This document shows, in pieces, positions 10,032-22,343 of a stretch of DNA of 64,000 bases (position 1 is the first letter of the stretch; each line of letters begins with the position of its first letter). Both the position numbers and the translations under genes were made by a program. The notes under the pieces were generated by a model. It saw nothing but the letters and a program-made list of their open reading frames with translations, searched no databases and was not told the DNA's origin. This stretch comes from Portulaca oleracea. Lineage: Eukaryota; Streptophyta; Magnoliopsida; Caryophyllales; Portulacaceae. The stretch covers positions 3,142,044 to 3,206,043 of the forward strand of contig CM055890.1 of the NCBI GenBank assembly GCA_029582165.1, in the 5' to 3' direction.

Positions 10032-13000
10032 TGTAACAACCCGAAAAAAAATCACCACCTAATATGTATTAATTAGTTTAAATAATCAAGGTTAAAATTA
10101 AATCACGAATAATTTAAAGCGCGTGTTCCATTTTTCTAACCCAATGTATGTTTTGCAGGACTTGAACAGTGCAACGATCGTCTATGTTTCAGTTTAATTT
10201 TCTTTTCTTTGAAAAATCGCTACCGATAAATTTTTATGATGATTTCCGATCGTATCTGAATTCTTTTACCGAGACCGATATCTCGGGTCCTCCCTTATTC
10301 GATTAAATTTAAGGTTATAATTAAGAGGGATTCTATGGAGGTGTCGGATATTTTTATTTGGGTTCCGTTAACATTTTTACATTTTAGGGAATTTCGGTAA
10401 TTTGAGAAATTAGGGAAATATGAGTACAAGAGGGGAGAATTAAAATTGATAAATTTATTTTATTTGGGCCATAATAGCCGGCCAACCAAGGGGAAAAAGG
10501 GAAAAGGGGACTCTTTTATTTGGGCTTGAGTTAATATGTATGTATATATAGATAGTATTAAGGGTGAGGGCATTGTTTGGTTTGAAATATAAACACATCC
10601 TCACTCATATCTTGCTCCCTCTCTCTCTAAAACCCATCCATCTCCCACGCCAGAACCAAACCCCCCGCCTCTGCCTGCTGTCCAGCCGCCGGCCAGCCAC
10701 CCTCCGGCGAGTTTTCCGGCCAATTTTCCGGCCACCACCATCATCATCATCTCATCTTTCTTATTCTTCCATTTCAAATGGTATAACACTCCTTTTCTCT
10801 TCCTCTCTCTTTCAAGATTAAATCAAGGTTATATTCTAAGTTTTCTTCTTGTTACTATTAGGTTTTTCAAAGGTAAATTCAAGAAATTTAAGGTCTTCAA
10901 GAGGAGTTTTCTAGGAGCTAAGAGAATCAAGGGAATTTTGGGTAAGTTGAGATGGATTCTTTGTTCTATTTGTTGAATTAGTGAAAGATATGTGAAAGTA
11001 TGAGCATGCATGTCGTTTTTGATAATTACACTCACTGTGGAAGGATGAAAAGTTGAGTAAATTTAAAAGCATGTGTGTAGATTAGACGTAGATTAAGTAA
11101 GATGATGTTTTTGAGTGATGCATGTTTAGGAATTTCAAGGGGAAATGAATCTGGTTGCAATCTGAAAATTCCAGGGATTATAAAGCATGAGTTTGACTCA
11201 ATTTATGGTATGATTAGGTGGCCTAAGATGTTAGTTAACACTCGGTTTTTACGGATCGGTGTTTCGTTATGTATATTAGGATTTATGGTCAAAATCGTAA
11301 CGCCGCGCAAAACTGGGATTTCATGACGGCAGTACAAAGATAGGTGTTTTTTACTTAGTTAGAGTTTGCTATGGCTTAAGGTCTGAACATGAACGTTTTA
11401 GGGTATGCTCTAAGCTTTCCAGAATGGTATGGTATGTGTCCATAGGATGTCGGATGAGCAAGTTATAAGCTTTTCATTCAAGGCCAAAGATTCTGAATTT
11501 TTTTCCGGAAATAAGATTTTAGTGGCTGCCCTTATTTTAGGTAAACGTTTGACCTCTTCCCAAGCCTAAATCAATTGGTGATGAAAATAAAAGTTGAAGT
11601 ATGTATTTCGAGCTTTCCATACCCGTTCCGAACCGATAAGTAGAGCTCGAGTTACGATTTTCCGAATAATTGAAGTTTAATGGTTATTATTCTGGACAGC
11701 TTGTAAAGATGTTCGTTTTTACCCTCCTTAGCCATGTCTCTAGCTTTCATGGTCAACTACAAAGTTGGAGTGTATGTTCTAAGCTTTCTGAAAAGTCCTT
11801 TTATGCCATGATTCGATATTTGTGGGATAAAATATGACCTTACGAGTATGCCTTAGAAATCAAGTTCACTAAAATTATTCCTAGAAAATTCATTAAGATA
11901 TTCATCCATGATACCACCTAAATTAGGACCTAATTCATGATTTCTTTTCTTTTAAGTCCCTTCAAGAAGATCGTTGCGCCACTGCTCCAGTCCCTGCTCG
12001 TCCCTACGTGTTCTTAAGTCTTCAGGTACGTATATTGCCTGACTTTTTATGAATAATATCATGAACTAATTATTTATATTCAGTTCTAAATTTATTTTAG
12101 CCATGTCTATATGTAAAGTATCATGATTTATGTTTAAAAATGTATGCAAGTTCTCATGGAGTCTTTTTAAGTAATTCAGGTCAAATTATCAGGGTGATTT
12201 CACAATTATTTCTAAGTATTTATATTGCGTACCCGTTATATCAGAAAACTTTTACGATAAAATTTATGCTTTAGATGATTGAATCAATTCATGAATATTT
12301 CCCTTTATAAGTACAAGTCTTATTCGAGGAGTTCACATAGGTATATGTTTAAGTTATAATTAGGAAACGGTAGTTAAGAAATCAGTCTCTTTAAGAATCC
12401 AATGCCAAGGTATCGAGGTTTAAATTTTCAGGTTTTAGAAATTAATAAAGGTCCCGCCCATGTTTATGGTGCCTTAGGGCACACCAAGGGAAAGCATGTT
12501 TAGGTGCCTTTGTGCATCCCAAGTTAATTATATACGTGCCTTAATGCACCCCAAGGAAATATAATTGTAGTGCCTTAGTTGCACACCATGGAAACCTGGC
12601 CAGTATAGGATCATTATCCACCATCCGGATCTCCCGGGTATGCGCATACGGAGGCTTAGCCAATGATCGCAAGTAGGGGACCTTCAGGGTAATAATACGT
12701 CAACTAAATGTTACGTAGCTAAGTACTTCAAGGATCTAACTTAAAGGTTAAGTCTTATAGGACGTGTTTATGATTTTTTTTTTTTTAGTATATTTTACAA
12801 CATGTTATAAGTCGCATTTTATGATTGGTCCGAAATAACACTTCATGCTATATGTTGGGTATACGATTCGACTCATGTTTTATGACGTAACTTCCTTGTC
12901 ACTTTCTAAATCACAATTATGGAAAGGTTCCAAGAGTATGTCTATGTCAGTTCATGCATGATCATTTTGATTTCAAACAAGTTTCCAATTATTCAGCATC

Positions 13001-13617
13001 TTTAAAAGGAAGAACTTATAAGTATTTTCATTAAAGTTGTGATTTAAATACAGGTTAAGTTATATTTCTCGTGTACAGGTTAAATTCGGTCAAGCTGTGT
13101 AAGTTTGCTACCTTTTTAATGACTATTTGCTATTTATCTTGTTTCTAATGTTTGGAACCGCGCTAAACAACTAAAACGATTTATAAAATGATTCTTATGT
13201 TGTTAGGGCTATACGTACTGAGTTTAACTCACTTTGCGAAGTTTTATGTTTTTGTTTTAGGAATCTCGGCAAAGGAGAAGGAAAAAGCCTCGGAAGGACG
13301 AAACCCTAGAGCTTCTTAAGGAGATTGAAGGTGGTTAAAGACTCTTTATGAAAGAGTTAAGGGAAATTTGTGATAGTTTGGGCTTGTATAAGTTATATTG
13401 GGTTGTGTTAGGTTGTTTTGAAGTGGTTTAAGTTAAGTTATGTCTTGATAATACATGATCAGAGTTAGTGTATGTTCGGTTGTTTCATTGGGTTTAGCCT
13501 TAGCCTTGTCCGCTTCCGTGGACGGCGGTAATACTCCCAGGTGTTTATCCGCTGCTAATCATTGGGTTAGGTATATCATTAGCTTAATCTAGTGCTTAGT
13601 AACCTGGGGGCGTTACA
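10032..13617 (+). mobile_element. Solo LTR, Tekay/Del-like, 3586 bp, with target duplication GTTTA
   Basis: Starts TGTAACAACCCG and ends GGGGGCGTTACA. It is flanked by identical 5-bp duplications GTTTA (10027-10031 and 13618-13622). There is no internal region, so this is the product of LTR-LTR recombination. A TATA-like TATATATA lies at 10543-10550 and a CCGGC-rich stretch (CCGGCGAGTTTTCCGGCC) around 10700-10730, as in the LTRs at 44972 and 54733. A repeat of GTGCCTTA..GCAC units, four degenerate copies, occupies about 12465-12590. The insertion point is inside the hAT C-terminal coding region; removing the LTR and one GTTTA puts the two hAT halves back in frame. Confidence 0.9.
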
Positions 13618-14109
13618 GTTTAGGAGCCATCTTGTTTCTCTTCAATGAATGGATAAAAGAATAAGTGCTCTAATTTCTTTCAGAGCATGAGGAAGAAGAT
13701 GGTTGCTCAAGAAGTTTAAGAGCCAAATTTTGTAGTAACGGAGCACTTGTTCCATAAATTACCTACCAACTTTTAGGATCCATGGTATAACGATCATGGA
13801 TAGAATCACTATTCGAGAAGGCTTGAGATCGAGTTGAAAAGTTGGCATACTCCGTGTTGGCTTTGGAATGATCTTCCAGATTAGGGAAGTATTTTCTCAT
13901 ACATTTTGCTCTTTCTTGAGAAACTTCCGCATCCTTGTGCGGAGGGACTCGGTTTGGTTGTTCATCAAGCCAATGATCACTATAATACCTAGAATGACAA
14001 AAAATAAAGAGGATGAGATTTTGTGTACTTTATGACTCAAATTTAATAAAGTTACATAATTTCATGAAGTTACCTTGGATTTTGAGAATGAGCCAGGAGT
14101 ATTGTTTTT

Positions 14110-14460
14110 CAAAAAATTACTCGTGGGTACCCCAATATTTGGAAAAACTATTTTTTGGTACCCCAACTTTTCAAAACTAATGTTGAGGTACCCTTACTTT
14201 TTGGGTTAGTAATTATTTGGTGCTTTTCCGGCCATCGATTTTATTGAGTGACCGAAATACCCTTATTCTTCTTCTTTAAGGGTATTTCTTAAAAAATGGA
14301 AGAACAAGGGTATTTCGGTCATTTAACCAAATTAATGACCAAAAAAGTACCTAATAATTTCTAACCTAAAAAGTAAGGGTACCCCAAAATTAGTTTTGAA
14401 AAGTTGAGGTACCTGAAAAACATTTCACCAAAAGTTAGGGTACCTCCGAGTAATTTTTTG
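14110..14460. mobile_element. Fold-back MITE, copy 1 (inside the hAT pseudogene)
   Basis: Terminal inverted repeat CAAAAAATTACTCG at 14110-14123 and its complement at 14447-14460. Long palindromic arms contain GGTACCCCAACTTTT-type words. It interrupts the hAT frame just after RWTK. No clean target duplication is visible here; the family's 9-bp duplication is seen at copy 2 (27982-28340). Confidence 0.8.
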
Positions 14461-15848
14461 TATTTTGTCCACCGATCAATTAGAATCTTGTAAACAACAC
14501 TATAAAAAGTAGACTCCTCTTCAAGCCTTTTCTTTTCTTCCTTGTATATGGAAATCTTCACCTTTTCGATCATGGTGTCCCACATGTCATATACCAAGTG
14601 AAGACAAGGCTTATCCGTGTCACAAGCTCTAATCATGTCATATAGGAGCGGTAAAAGAGAGAATGTAGCCAATTTGATCCCACCATATATCATCTAACAC
14701 TGTCTCTTTTACCAACTTCGCTTATCCGATATCATCATCTCTATAGTTTGCCCATTGCTCACTTATGAGTAAAGCTTGAAGACCTCCCTTTATGTGTTTG
14801 AACATTTTCATCATCACAAGAGTGGAAGCAAAGCGGGTTGTTGCAACGATAAGCAACTTCAATGGCACAAATTCATTAAACATTGCCAATCGCGTGGAGT
14901 GGTTCATGATGAAATTTTTGATGGATTGACTGACAATCATTGGCTAGTTATGTTATACAAGAACACTCTTCATAAGTGTCCGCATTAGCTTCCACATTCT
15001 TTGCGGCACAAATGTTTTGCAAAGCAAGATTAAGGGTATGGACAACACATGGAGTCCAAAAAATGTGGGGGTACACTTATTGTACCAATGCCCCCGCTCC
15101 TGCACAATTTTTGGTATTGTCGGTGATTACTTGAATAACATTATCCGAGCCAACTTCTTCAATCACCTGTTTCAAAAGGTTAAAGATGAAATATTTGTCT
15201 TTTGTCTCTCCGGAAACATCAATGGCCTTAAGAAACATGGGTCCACCTTCCGTTACCGCCATAAAGTTTATTAAAGACCTTTGAGAGTCACTCCATCCAT
15301 CCGTGAAAATACTTACTCCCTTTTGTTTCCACGTGCCCTTGATAGGAATTAACATCTTTTCCACATTTTCACATTCTTTTGAAAGCAAGGTGGTTCTCAA
15401 CTTGTTGTAGCCGGGAGGGACATAACTAGAAAGTGGATTATTGGCGTATGCATACGAACTCACGTAGTAGGGATTCCTTGCTAGGTGAAATGGTAGCCCT
15501 CCTGAATAGAACATTCTAGCAATGTGAGCATCCAAGATATCCTGTGATCTTGTATTGTATGCCTTCTCAATAGGATTTGAACTTACACTCCCTACTTTCT
15601 TTCTTTTCCGGTCTCCTTAGAGCATATCATCCAATGCATGAGAATCTTGCAAATGAGGCATATCAGAACAAGGAGGCAATGGAACCTTCTTAGGAGCCTT
15701 CATCTTTCCTCTTTAGGTTGCCTCAATATCTAGTTTTTGCATTTGTACCAAGTCCTTTGATGTAACCTTTGTACATACCGTAATTCCAAGTCCCTTATTC
15801 TTCAAAAGATGAGCTCTAACCCTTGTGTAAGAGCTTTGTTTGGTTTCC

Positions 15849-16333
15849 TATTCGGTTAAATTTTTGTGGTTTTAAAAGTTAGGGTTGTCGGTCCACAAGG
15901 ATGGGTATGAGGCTTGATTAAGGTAATCAGTTTGTGTTTGAGTTTTCTCAATGCGGAAAGCGGTAAATTATGTAAATAAAGCAATTAAATCTAACCTAGG
16001 CATCAATCAAGAAAGCAATAAAAAGCATGAAATCAAATACGCATGAAATCAAATAAAGCAAATAAAACAAGGAATGAAACTAGAATGAACAATGAAATTA
16101 GAGACAAGAAATTATACCTTTGATGACCAAAATCTTCTAATCTTCAATCTACCTTTGCAATTTCCCCCGAACAAACAAGAAATTGTGGATTGGATTACCA
16201 AGGATCCCCAAATTCTCATTAGGAAGTAGAATTGGAATTCCTTGACCCTCCTCCCCACTAAAAGTGGATTTGATGTGGCTAACCCTAGAAAGCTTTTGAA
16301 ACAACATCAACAATACAGATTAGAGAGAGAGAT

Positions 16334-16377
<44 letters not shown>

Positions 16378-17073
16378 TTGTAAAACTTCAATGGAAACTT
16401 GCTTGAATTGAGAAAGCTTGAGAAAGTTTGAATACAAATGCTAGAAATCAAAGAAAGCTTGAAGAATAATTGAAAACTTGAAGAACAATTAAAGAAAGCA
16501 ATTAAATCTAATATAATCTAATTCTACTCCTAAACTACCTAGGCTACTTGATAATAGTGCTGAATTACATTTGGGTATTTATAGAAGAAGGAGAAACGAA
16601 ACCCAAAACCCTAAAACTAACTTAGTAAGATGCGCATCAGCTTTTCCGCAACTAGCAGTGACTCGGGCGAGTCGGATGTCTGTCCCGCTTCCTTTGGCCT
16701 ATGTCTTTGCTGCCCTAGAAGGTTGACTCGGGCGAGTCACTTCCTGACTCGGGCGAGTCAGCCGTCTGGCCATCTTCATTGCTACGCCTAGAAGCTTGAC
16801 TCGGGTGGGTCAGCCTTCTGGCCAGTTTAGCGCCAGAGATGGAGATACGCTTCCGGGTCAGTTTTACCTCGGGTCTCGACTTTGGTTGACTTGGTTTGAT
16901 TCGGGAAATAGCTCGGAATTCCCTAAAAAGCCGCATTTAAGCCCAAATTCCTTCTAACCCTTTATTTTCCTACAAAACACAAAATCACTATATCTAATAT
17001 ATACACAAGAGGCTAAAATAAACACAAACACCTTATAAAGGAGATAAAATTCGGCTCGGAGCGAGACCGAACA
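15849..17073 (-). repeat. 3' LTR of the Gag-only Athila-related element (1225 bp)
   Basis: On the minus strand it begins TGTTCGGTCTCGCTCC at 17073 and ends at 15849 with CCGAATA, one base changed from the CCGAACA of the partner LTR. TATA box (minus) at 16583-16576. Upstream of it are four palindromic units of the type GACTCGGGCGAGTC (16660-16673, 16725-16738, 16746-16759, 16798-16811). A (GA)n microsatellite lies at 16322-16373. Confidence 0.85.
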
Positions 17074-17092
17074 ACACTCCAACACAAGGGTT
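17074..17092 (-). other. Polypurine tract, Gag-only element
   Basis: On the minus strand, CCCTTGTGTTGGAGTGT immediately precedes the 3' LTR start at 17073, parallel to 8649-8667. Confidence 0.6.
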
Positions 17093-19110
17093 TGCTCGCC
17101 CCGAGCAAACTAAAAACAAAGAAAAGGACTAGAAAAAAAACTAAAAACTATAACTCACTTTCGCAGGAATCGCGGATGCATTTAGAGTATGCATCAAGCC
17201 CTTTAAACCCCCCGGTAGCCCGGGTGGACGAGGTAGGTCTCGTGAGGGTTTCTAGAAGCTTTACCCACAAAAGCCACATAGAAAAGAGAGAAGGAAAGTG
17301 AAAAACAAAACAAGTTTGAAAAGAAAGAAAAAAAGAAAACGACTTTGTTTCAAGGAAGAATGCAATCTCAATTAAGAAAACCTCATTAATCTTCCAAAAG
17401 AAACCGTTATGAGCATCTCACAAACACTTAACTTAGGTAACTATCAATCTTTTAGGTTTTCAATCCCCCACATCTCATGAAAAGTTACTTCCCTTGTGCT
17501 CATGTGCAAGTGGGTTCTAACCGATTCTGTTTGACCCCTAAGATTCATACCCGAGTTCAAAACAAAACGAACATGAACACAAGAGATGCCCTCCCCCACA
17601 TTTGGTCGCCCTTGGCTTGGTGAGAGTCGTAGGTGATGCAAGGGAAGGCCCTTCACTTTGGAACAAACAACTATCTTTTTGGGTTGGGATTTCCCAACAG
17701 TTTTTTAAGCTTTATGGTCGAGGTTAGTTTTACGGGAATTGCATGGCCCATAATTGGGGTTTACCCGGCCAACACAGTCCTTTCCATACACTCCTCCGTC
17801 GAGAATTCGATATAGGAGGAGCTTAAGGGGTATCAGTGCCATACCACTAATACCGGTCTCGTGTAGGTCGCTAACATTATGGTGGTTTGTTGTCGTTCAG
17901 CCGAAACGCCCCACTTAATTCATTTATTTGAGAATTGCATTCTCTTATTGTTTGATTTTGGTTTTGCTTTTTCCTTTTTCCTTTTCAATTTTTTTTCTTT
18001 ATTTTGCAAGAACTAGCTCGGACACGGGTCTTTAGGGTCTCCCAGTTTCAATTAGAACGTGAAGAAAAATCAGGGCTCTCACTAGACACTCGATGAAGGG
18101 AATTTACTTAAAGTAAGTCATGACAATCACCCAAAATAGGGTCGGAAATGCTCAGACTGGTTGCTTTTAAGGAAGATTAAGAAGGTCTTCCTAATTTTTG
18201 ACAACATAATCCAAGAAACGCAACCAAAAGCGAAAACAAAAACTTTTAAAGCTTTTCACTCCCTTTCTCTCTCCTTTTAAACACAAAAATTTTCAGATTT
18301 TAGGACACAAACTACGAGAAACAAAACTAAAAGACTCAAAACTAGATTATCTACCCATGAACAATGAAAGATATCACCCCCACTCCAACACAAAACATCA
18401 CAATGTTTCTATCATGAGAAGGGTGTCACAAGTAAGGTAGAAAATCGAAGAAAAACAAATATACAAACAATTATAATGTAAAAAGCGGTGGCGACCTGAG
18501 CCCACACGGCTCCAACAACAAAATATTCCCAACAATCACACTCAAAAGGGTTCGCCACCCAAAATCAAAAATCAAGCATGCAGCATGGATCAAGTATATA
18601 AACAATCAAAGAGAGTGGAAAGAAGTTACCTCGAAGTCTTCAATCAAGCATATTCAATCCATGATCCAAGAACATCACACAATAAGTTAGGAATAAACAA
18701 GAAAATCATACCACGTGTGATGGTTCACATGCAAGATCAAAAAGAAAAACAAACTATACAAGACACTAGGGACTAAAGAACTAAGAAAACAAACTAAAAT
18801 ATTTACAAAACGACTCTCACTTCCTTTTTTTCTTTCTTCTTTTCTGGGACTCAAAAGCCGGAATGCATACTACCCTCCCACTCCCACACAAAGAGGTTGC
18901 CATGTCCTCAAGGGAAACAGAAGTAGGTAAGCGAGCACCCCAAAATAAAAGAAAAAGAAACACTCAAAAAGAAAATAAATGAAGAAAAGAAAACTAGCTT
19001 ACTAACTTTATTTACAAGAGAAGGGAACGATATTACCTGGTTGGGTATTGAATATACCCAAACAATCAAATCTCAGAATAATCAACTATCCATGGAGCCT
19101 CAGCTACTCC
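17093..19110 (-). other. Non-coding interior of the Gag-only element with two extra polypurine-like motifs
   Basis: No convincing frame. On the minus strand there are two motifs like the polypurine tract: TTTTGTGTTGGAGTGGGGGT around 18367-18390 and TTTGTGTGGGAGTGGGAGGG around 18868-18892, the latter preceded by GAGGACATGG. Both resemble the internal motifs of the Athila element near 6726-6871. The rest is A-rich on the plus strand. Confidence 0.5.
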
Positions 19111-19113
19111 ATC

Positions 19114-20919
19114 TCACCTCAAGATATCGGGCACTATGTCAGAACCATTCAACGCCCGGAGTAACAAGTCATGCATCCGTGAATGCATCTCAGAATGGTG
19201 GTGATAAGAGCACACTCGCAAAATTACATCAACAAACATTAGTGCTCTTAACAATTTATCGAATGCCTTAGAAAAGTCATAGAAAGAACAAACTACAGGA
19301 ATGTACAAGTCTTTCCTAGGCATGGTGAAATGAGACATGACAATTGGATCCTCCCATTGACTCGTAAATGAAAATTGGATATACAAATCAACAGGAGGGA
19401 ACAATACAACATAATCTTGAACATCCTCATGTGAATACTTGAATGCCAATAATGGTTCAAACTCAATATCCATGCAATTATCATCAAACACAGATTCCAA
19501 ATCACAACTTTCATCCAAATAATGATCATAATCATCACTAGGTGATAAGGAAAAAGCAGGGTAAGACCACATCATAACACTCCCAACATCACACACAAGC
19601 ACATCTTCATCTTCGTCAATATCAGATTCACAAGAAGAACTACCAACATCAAAAGACAAAGGTGCATCTTTCAAAACAACGTCAAAGGTGAAAATGGAAG
19701 GCTCCGGGTCATAACTCATAGTGAATGACTTATAAAGCATGTCATCATCAAAAACTTCATTGTCAACAACCAAGTCCAAACAATCATGATCAATCCCCAT
19801 AAACTCAAGCTCATCATCACAAGATTTCTCAATGGATTCACATGTAATGGTAGCTAATGCCTCACTAATGCAATGATCCTCAATGAAGGTGAACAATTCA
19901 GTATCAAGCACACATTCAATCACAACAGATTCAACTTCACTCTCAACAAGATCATGCTAAATTACATCACAAGCATCACGGCATTCAATAGACTCAATTT
20001 TATCTTCACACACAAGCATGGACATTGGTGTGGACAATGGTTCATCATCTAGCATGTTTTCAACAAATTCTACATTGTCACACACAAAATCATCATGTTC
20101 CTCATGCTCACTAGGTGGGGCTAGAGCTAAGGAATCACTAAGTAGTCCAAGGCATGGTTGGTCATAATAATCATCATCCTCATCATACACAGAAGAATTA
20201 ACTAGCATTTCAGGTCTCAAAGATGGCGAATGATCTACTTCAACATTCAAATCAACCATTTGTGAAGAAGGAGTTTCTACCCTATGATTACTCTCATGGA
20301 AAAATTCACGCATATACTCAATCATTGTCGCACATGATTTTTCCATTTCCGCAATGGTAGCTTTCAAACAAGAATCAGAACTATGGTACGACGAATCACA
20401 GAGGAAGCACACGGGAGGAGACTCAACATCGGCACATTGGGGAAGATCATAACAATTTTCCACATAAATCCCACTATAAAATTGATCATCAAAACACTGA
20501 GGACATTCACATGATTGGTCAGACATGGTCTCACAAGAATTTTCTACATACTCCCCACCACTAGATTGATCATAAAGATTTTGGGGGTATTCTTGATATG
20601 GTATGGCTAAAGTCTCAGAGGGTGGTGCATCGTAAGAAGGTTGGACACTAGGAATAGTATGTTTTTGCTCAAATTCATAAGAGTCCCTAGACAACCATTC
20701 AACAAATTCCCAAGCAACATCTTCACCTAAATTAGAAAACCCATAAAAATTGAAGAGATTACGAGTTTCATAATTTATACCTTCATAAACAATTCCCAAC
20801 ATATCCAATATATCATAAAAGACACCATATAATTCACATTGAGCACGGTAATCATGTAATCTAGCAAAATACCTCAAAAATGCTTCATGCTCAAATTGGG
20901 GGAATCGGGGACTATCCAT
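19114..20919 (-). pseudogene. Gag-like protein with CCHC zinc knuckle, one internal stop
   Basis: The ATG at 20919 opens a 320-codon frame (MDSPRFPQFEHEAFLRYFARL) that reaches a TAG at 19959-19957 after CRDACDVI. The same frame continues with HDLVESEVESV to 19114, so the ancestral product was about 600 residues. The N-terminal third has the helical, aromatic-rich character of Gag from these non-autonomous families. Around residue 180 is C-F-L-C-D-S-S-Y-H-S-S-D-S-C, a perfect CX2CX4HX4C zinc knuckle. The rest is very acidic (runs of D/E), like a spacer. It would package element RNA, with pol proteins supplied by another element. The single stop is the only obvious lesion. A host gene is unlikely, given the LTRs and primer site around it. 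Confidence 0.75.
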
Positions 20920-21054
20920 AACTCTATTTTTCTATTTTTTTCTCCTTCTTTCGGTATTCAATTTTTTTTTTTGTGCTACATTTTCCTAACATAATCGAGA
21001 AAGCAATAAACTATATACACACAAACCAATAGCCTAATCTACCAAATAACGTCA

Positions 21055-21072
21055 TCCCCGGCAACGACGCCA
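21055..21072 (-). other. Primer-binding site (TGGCGTCGTTGCCGGGGA)
   Basis: On the minus strand it lies one base inside the 5' LTR end. It is close to the TGGCGCCGTTGCCGGGGA site typical of Athila/Tat elements, starting with TGG to pair with a tRNA CCA end. Confidence 0.85.
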
Positions 21073-21073
21073 T

Positions 21074-21532
21074 TGTTCGGTTGTAATTTTTGTGGTTTTA
21101 AGAGTTAGGGTTGTCGGTCCACGAGGATGGGTGTGAGGCTTGATTAAGCTAATCGGTTTGTGTTTGGGTTTTCTCAATGCAGAAAGCGGTAAATTATGTA
21201 AATAAAGCAATTAAATCTAACCTAGGCATGAATCAAGAAAGCAATAAAAAAAGCATGAAATCAAATAAAGCAAATAAAGCAAGGAATGAAACTAGAATGA
21301 ACAATGAAATTAGAGACAAGAAATTATACCTTTGATGACCAAAATCTACTAATCTTCAATCTACCTTTGCAATTTCCCTCGAACAAACAAGAAATTGTGG
21401 ATTAGATTACCAAGGATCCCCAAATTCTCATTAGGAAGTAGAATTAGAATTCCTTGACCCTCCTCCCCACTAAAAGTGGATTTGATGTGCTAACCTTAGA
21501 AAGCTTTTGAAATCAACATCAACAATGGAGAT

Positions 21533-21595
<63 letters not shown>

Positions 21596-22343
21596 TAAAA
21601 TTTCAATGGAAACTTGCTTGAATTGAGAAAGCTTGAGAAAGTTTGAATACAAATGCTAGAAATCAAAGAAAGCTTGAAGAACAATTGAAAACTTGAAGAA
21701 CAATTAAAGAAAGCAATTAAAGAAAGCAATTAAATCTAATATAATCTAATTCTACTCCTAAACTACCTAGGCTACTTGATAATAGTGTTGAATTACATTT
21801 GGGTATTTATAGAAGAAAGAGAAACGAAACCCAAAACCCTAAAACTAACTCAGTAAGATGTTCATAAGCTTTTCCGCAACTAGCAGTGACTCGGGCGAGT
21901 CGATAAGTGACTTGGGCGAGTCAGCTGTCTGTCCCGCTTCCTTTGGCCTATGTCTTTGCTGCCCCAGAAGGTTGACTCGGGCGAGTCACTTCCTGACTCA
22001 GGTGAGTCAGCCTTCTGGCCATCTTCATTGCTACCCCCAGAAGCTTGACTTGGATGAGTCACTTCCTGACTCGGGTGACTCAGCCTTCTGTTCTGTTTTG
22101 CGCCAGAGATGGAGATACGCTTCCGGGTCAGTTTCGCCTCAGGTCTCGGCTCGGGTTGACTTGGTTTCACTCGGGAAATAGCTAGGAATTTCCTAAAAAG
22201 CCGCATTTTAGCCCAAATTCCTTCTAACCCTTTATTTTCCTACAAAACACAAAATCACTATATCTAATATATACACAAGAGGCTAAAATAAACACAAACA
22301 CCTTATAAAAGAGATAAAATTCGGCTCGGAGCGAGACCGAACA
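21074..22343 (-). repeat. 5' LTR of the Gag-only Athila-related element (1270 bp)
   Basis: TGTTCGG...CCGAACA on the minus strand. TATA box (minus) at 21811-21804. Six palindromic units lie upstream of it: 21888-21901, 21909-21922, 21974-21987, 21995-22008, 22047-22060 and 22068-22081. A (GA)n tract occupies 21534-21592. It is highly similar to 15849-17073, apart from two missing palindrome units and a few substitutions. Confidence 0.88.

Larger units (their letters stand above)
15849..22343 (-). mobile_element. Gag-only Athila-related LTR retrotransposon, 6495 bp, complete, TSD TTTCC
   Basis: The minus-strand element has its 5' LTR at 22343-21074 and its 3' LTR at 17073-15849. The 5-bp target duplications are identical: TTTCC at 15844-15848 and 22344-22348. 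The primer-binding site is directly inside the 5' LTR and the polypurine tract directly before the 3' LTR. The 4.0-kb interior holds only one gag-like gene (20919-19114) and no protease, RT or integrase, so it must be mobilised in trans. LTR ends match the Athila LTR at 8668-9636, the likely type of helper. It sits inside the BED finger of the hAT gene. Confidence 0.9.

Noticed and set aside
21470..21729. Ser/Leu repeat ORFs (also 23127-23391)
   Set aside because: Translation of (GA)n microsatellites.
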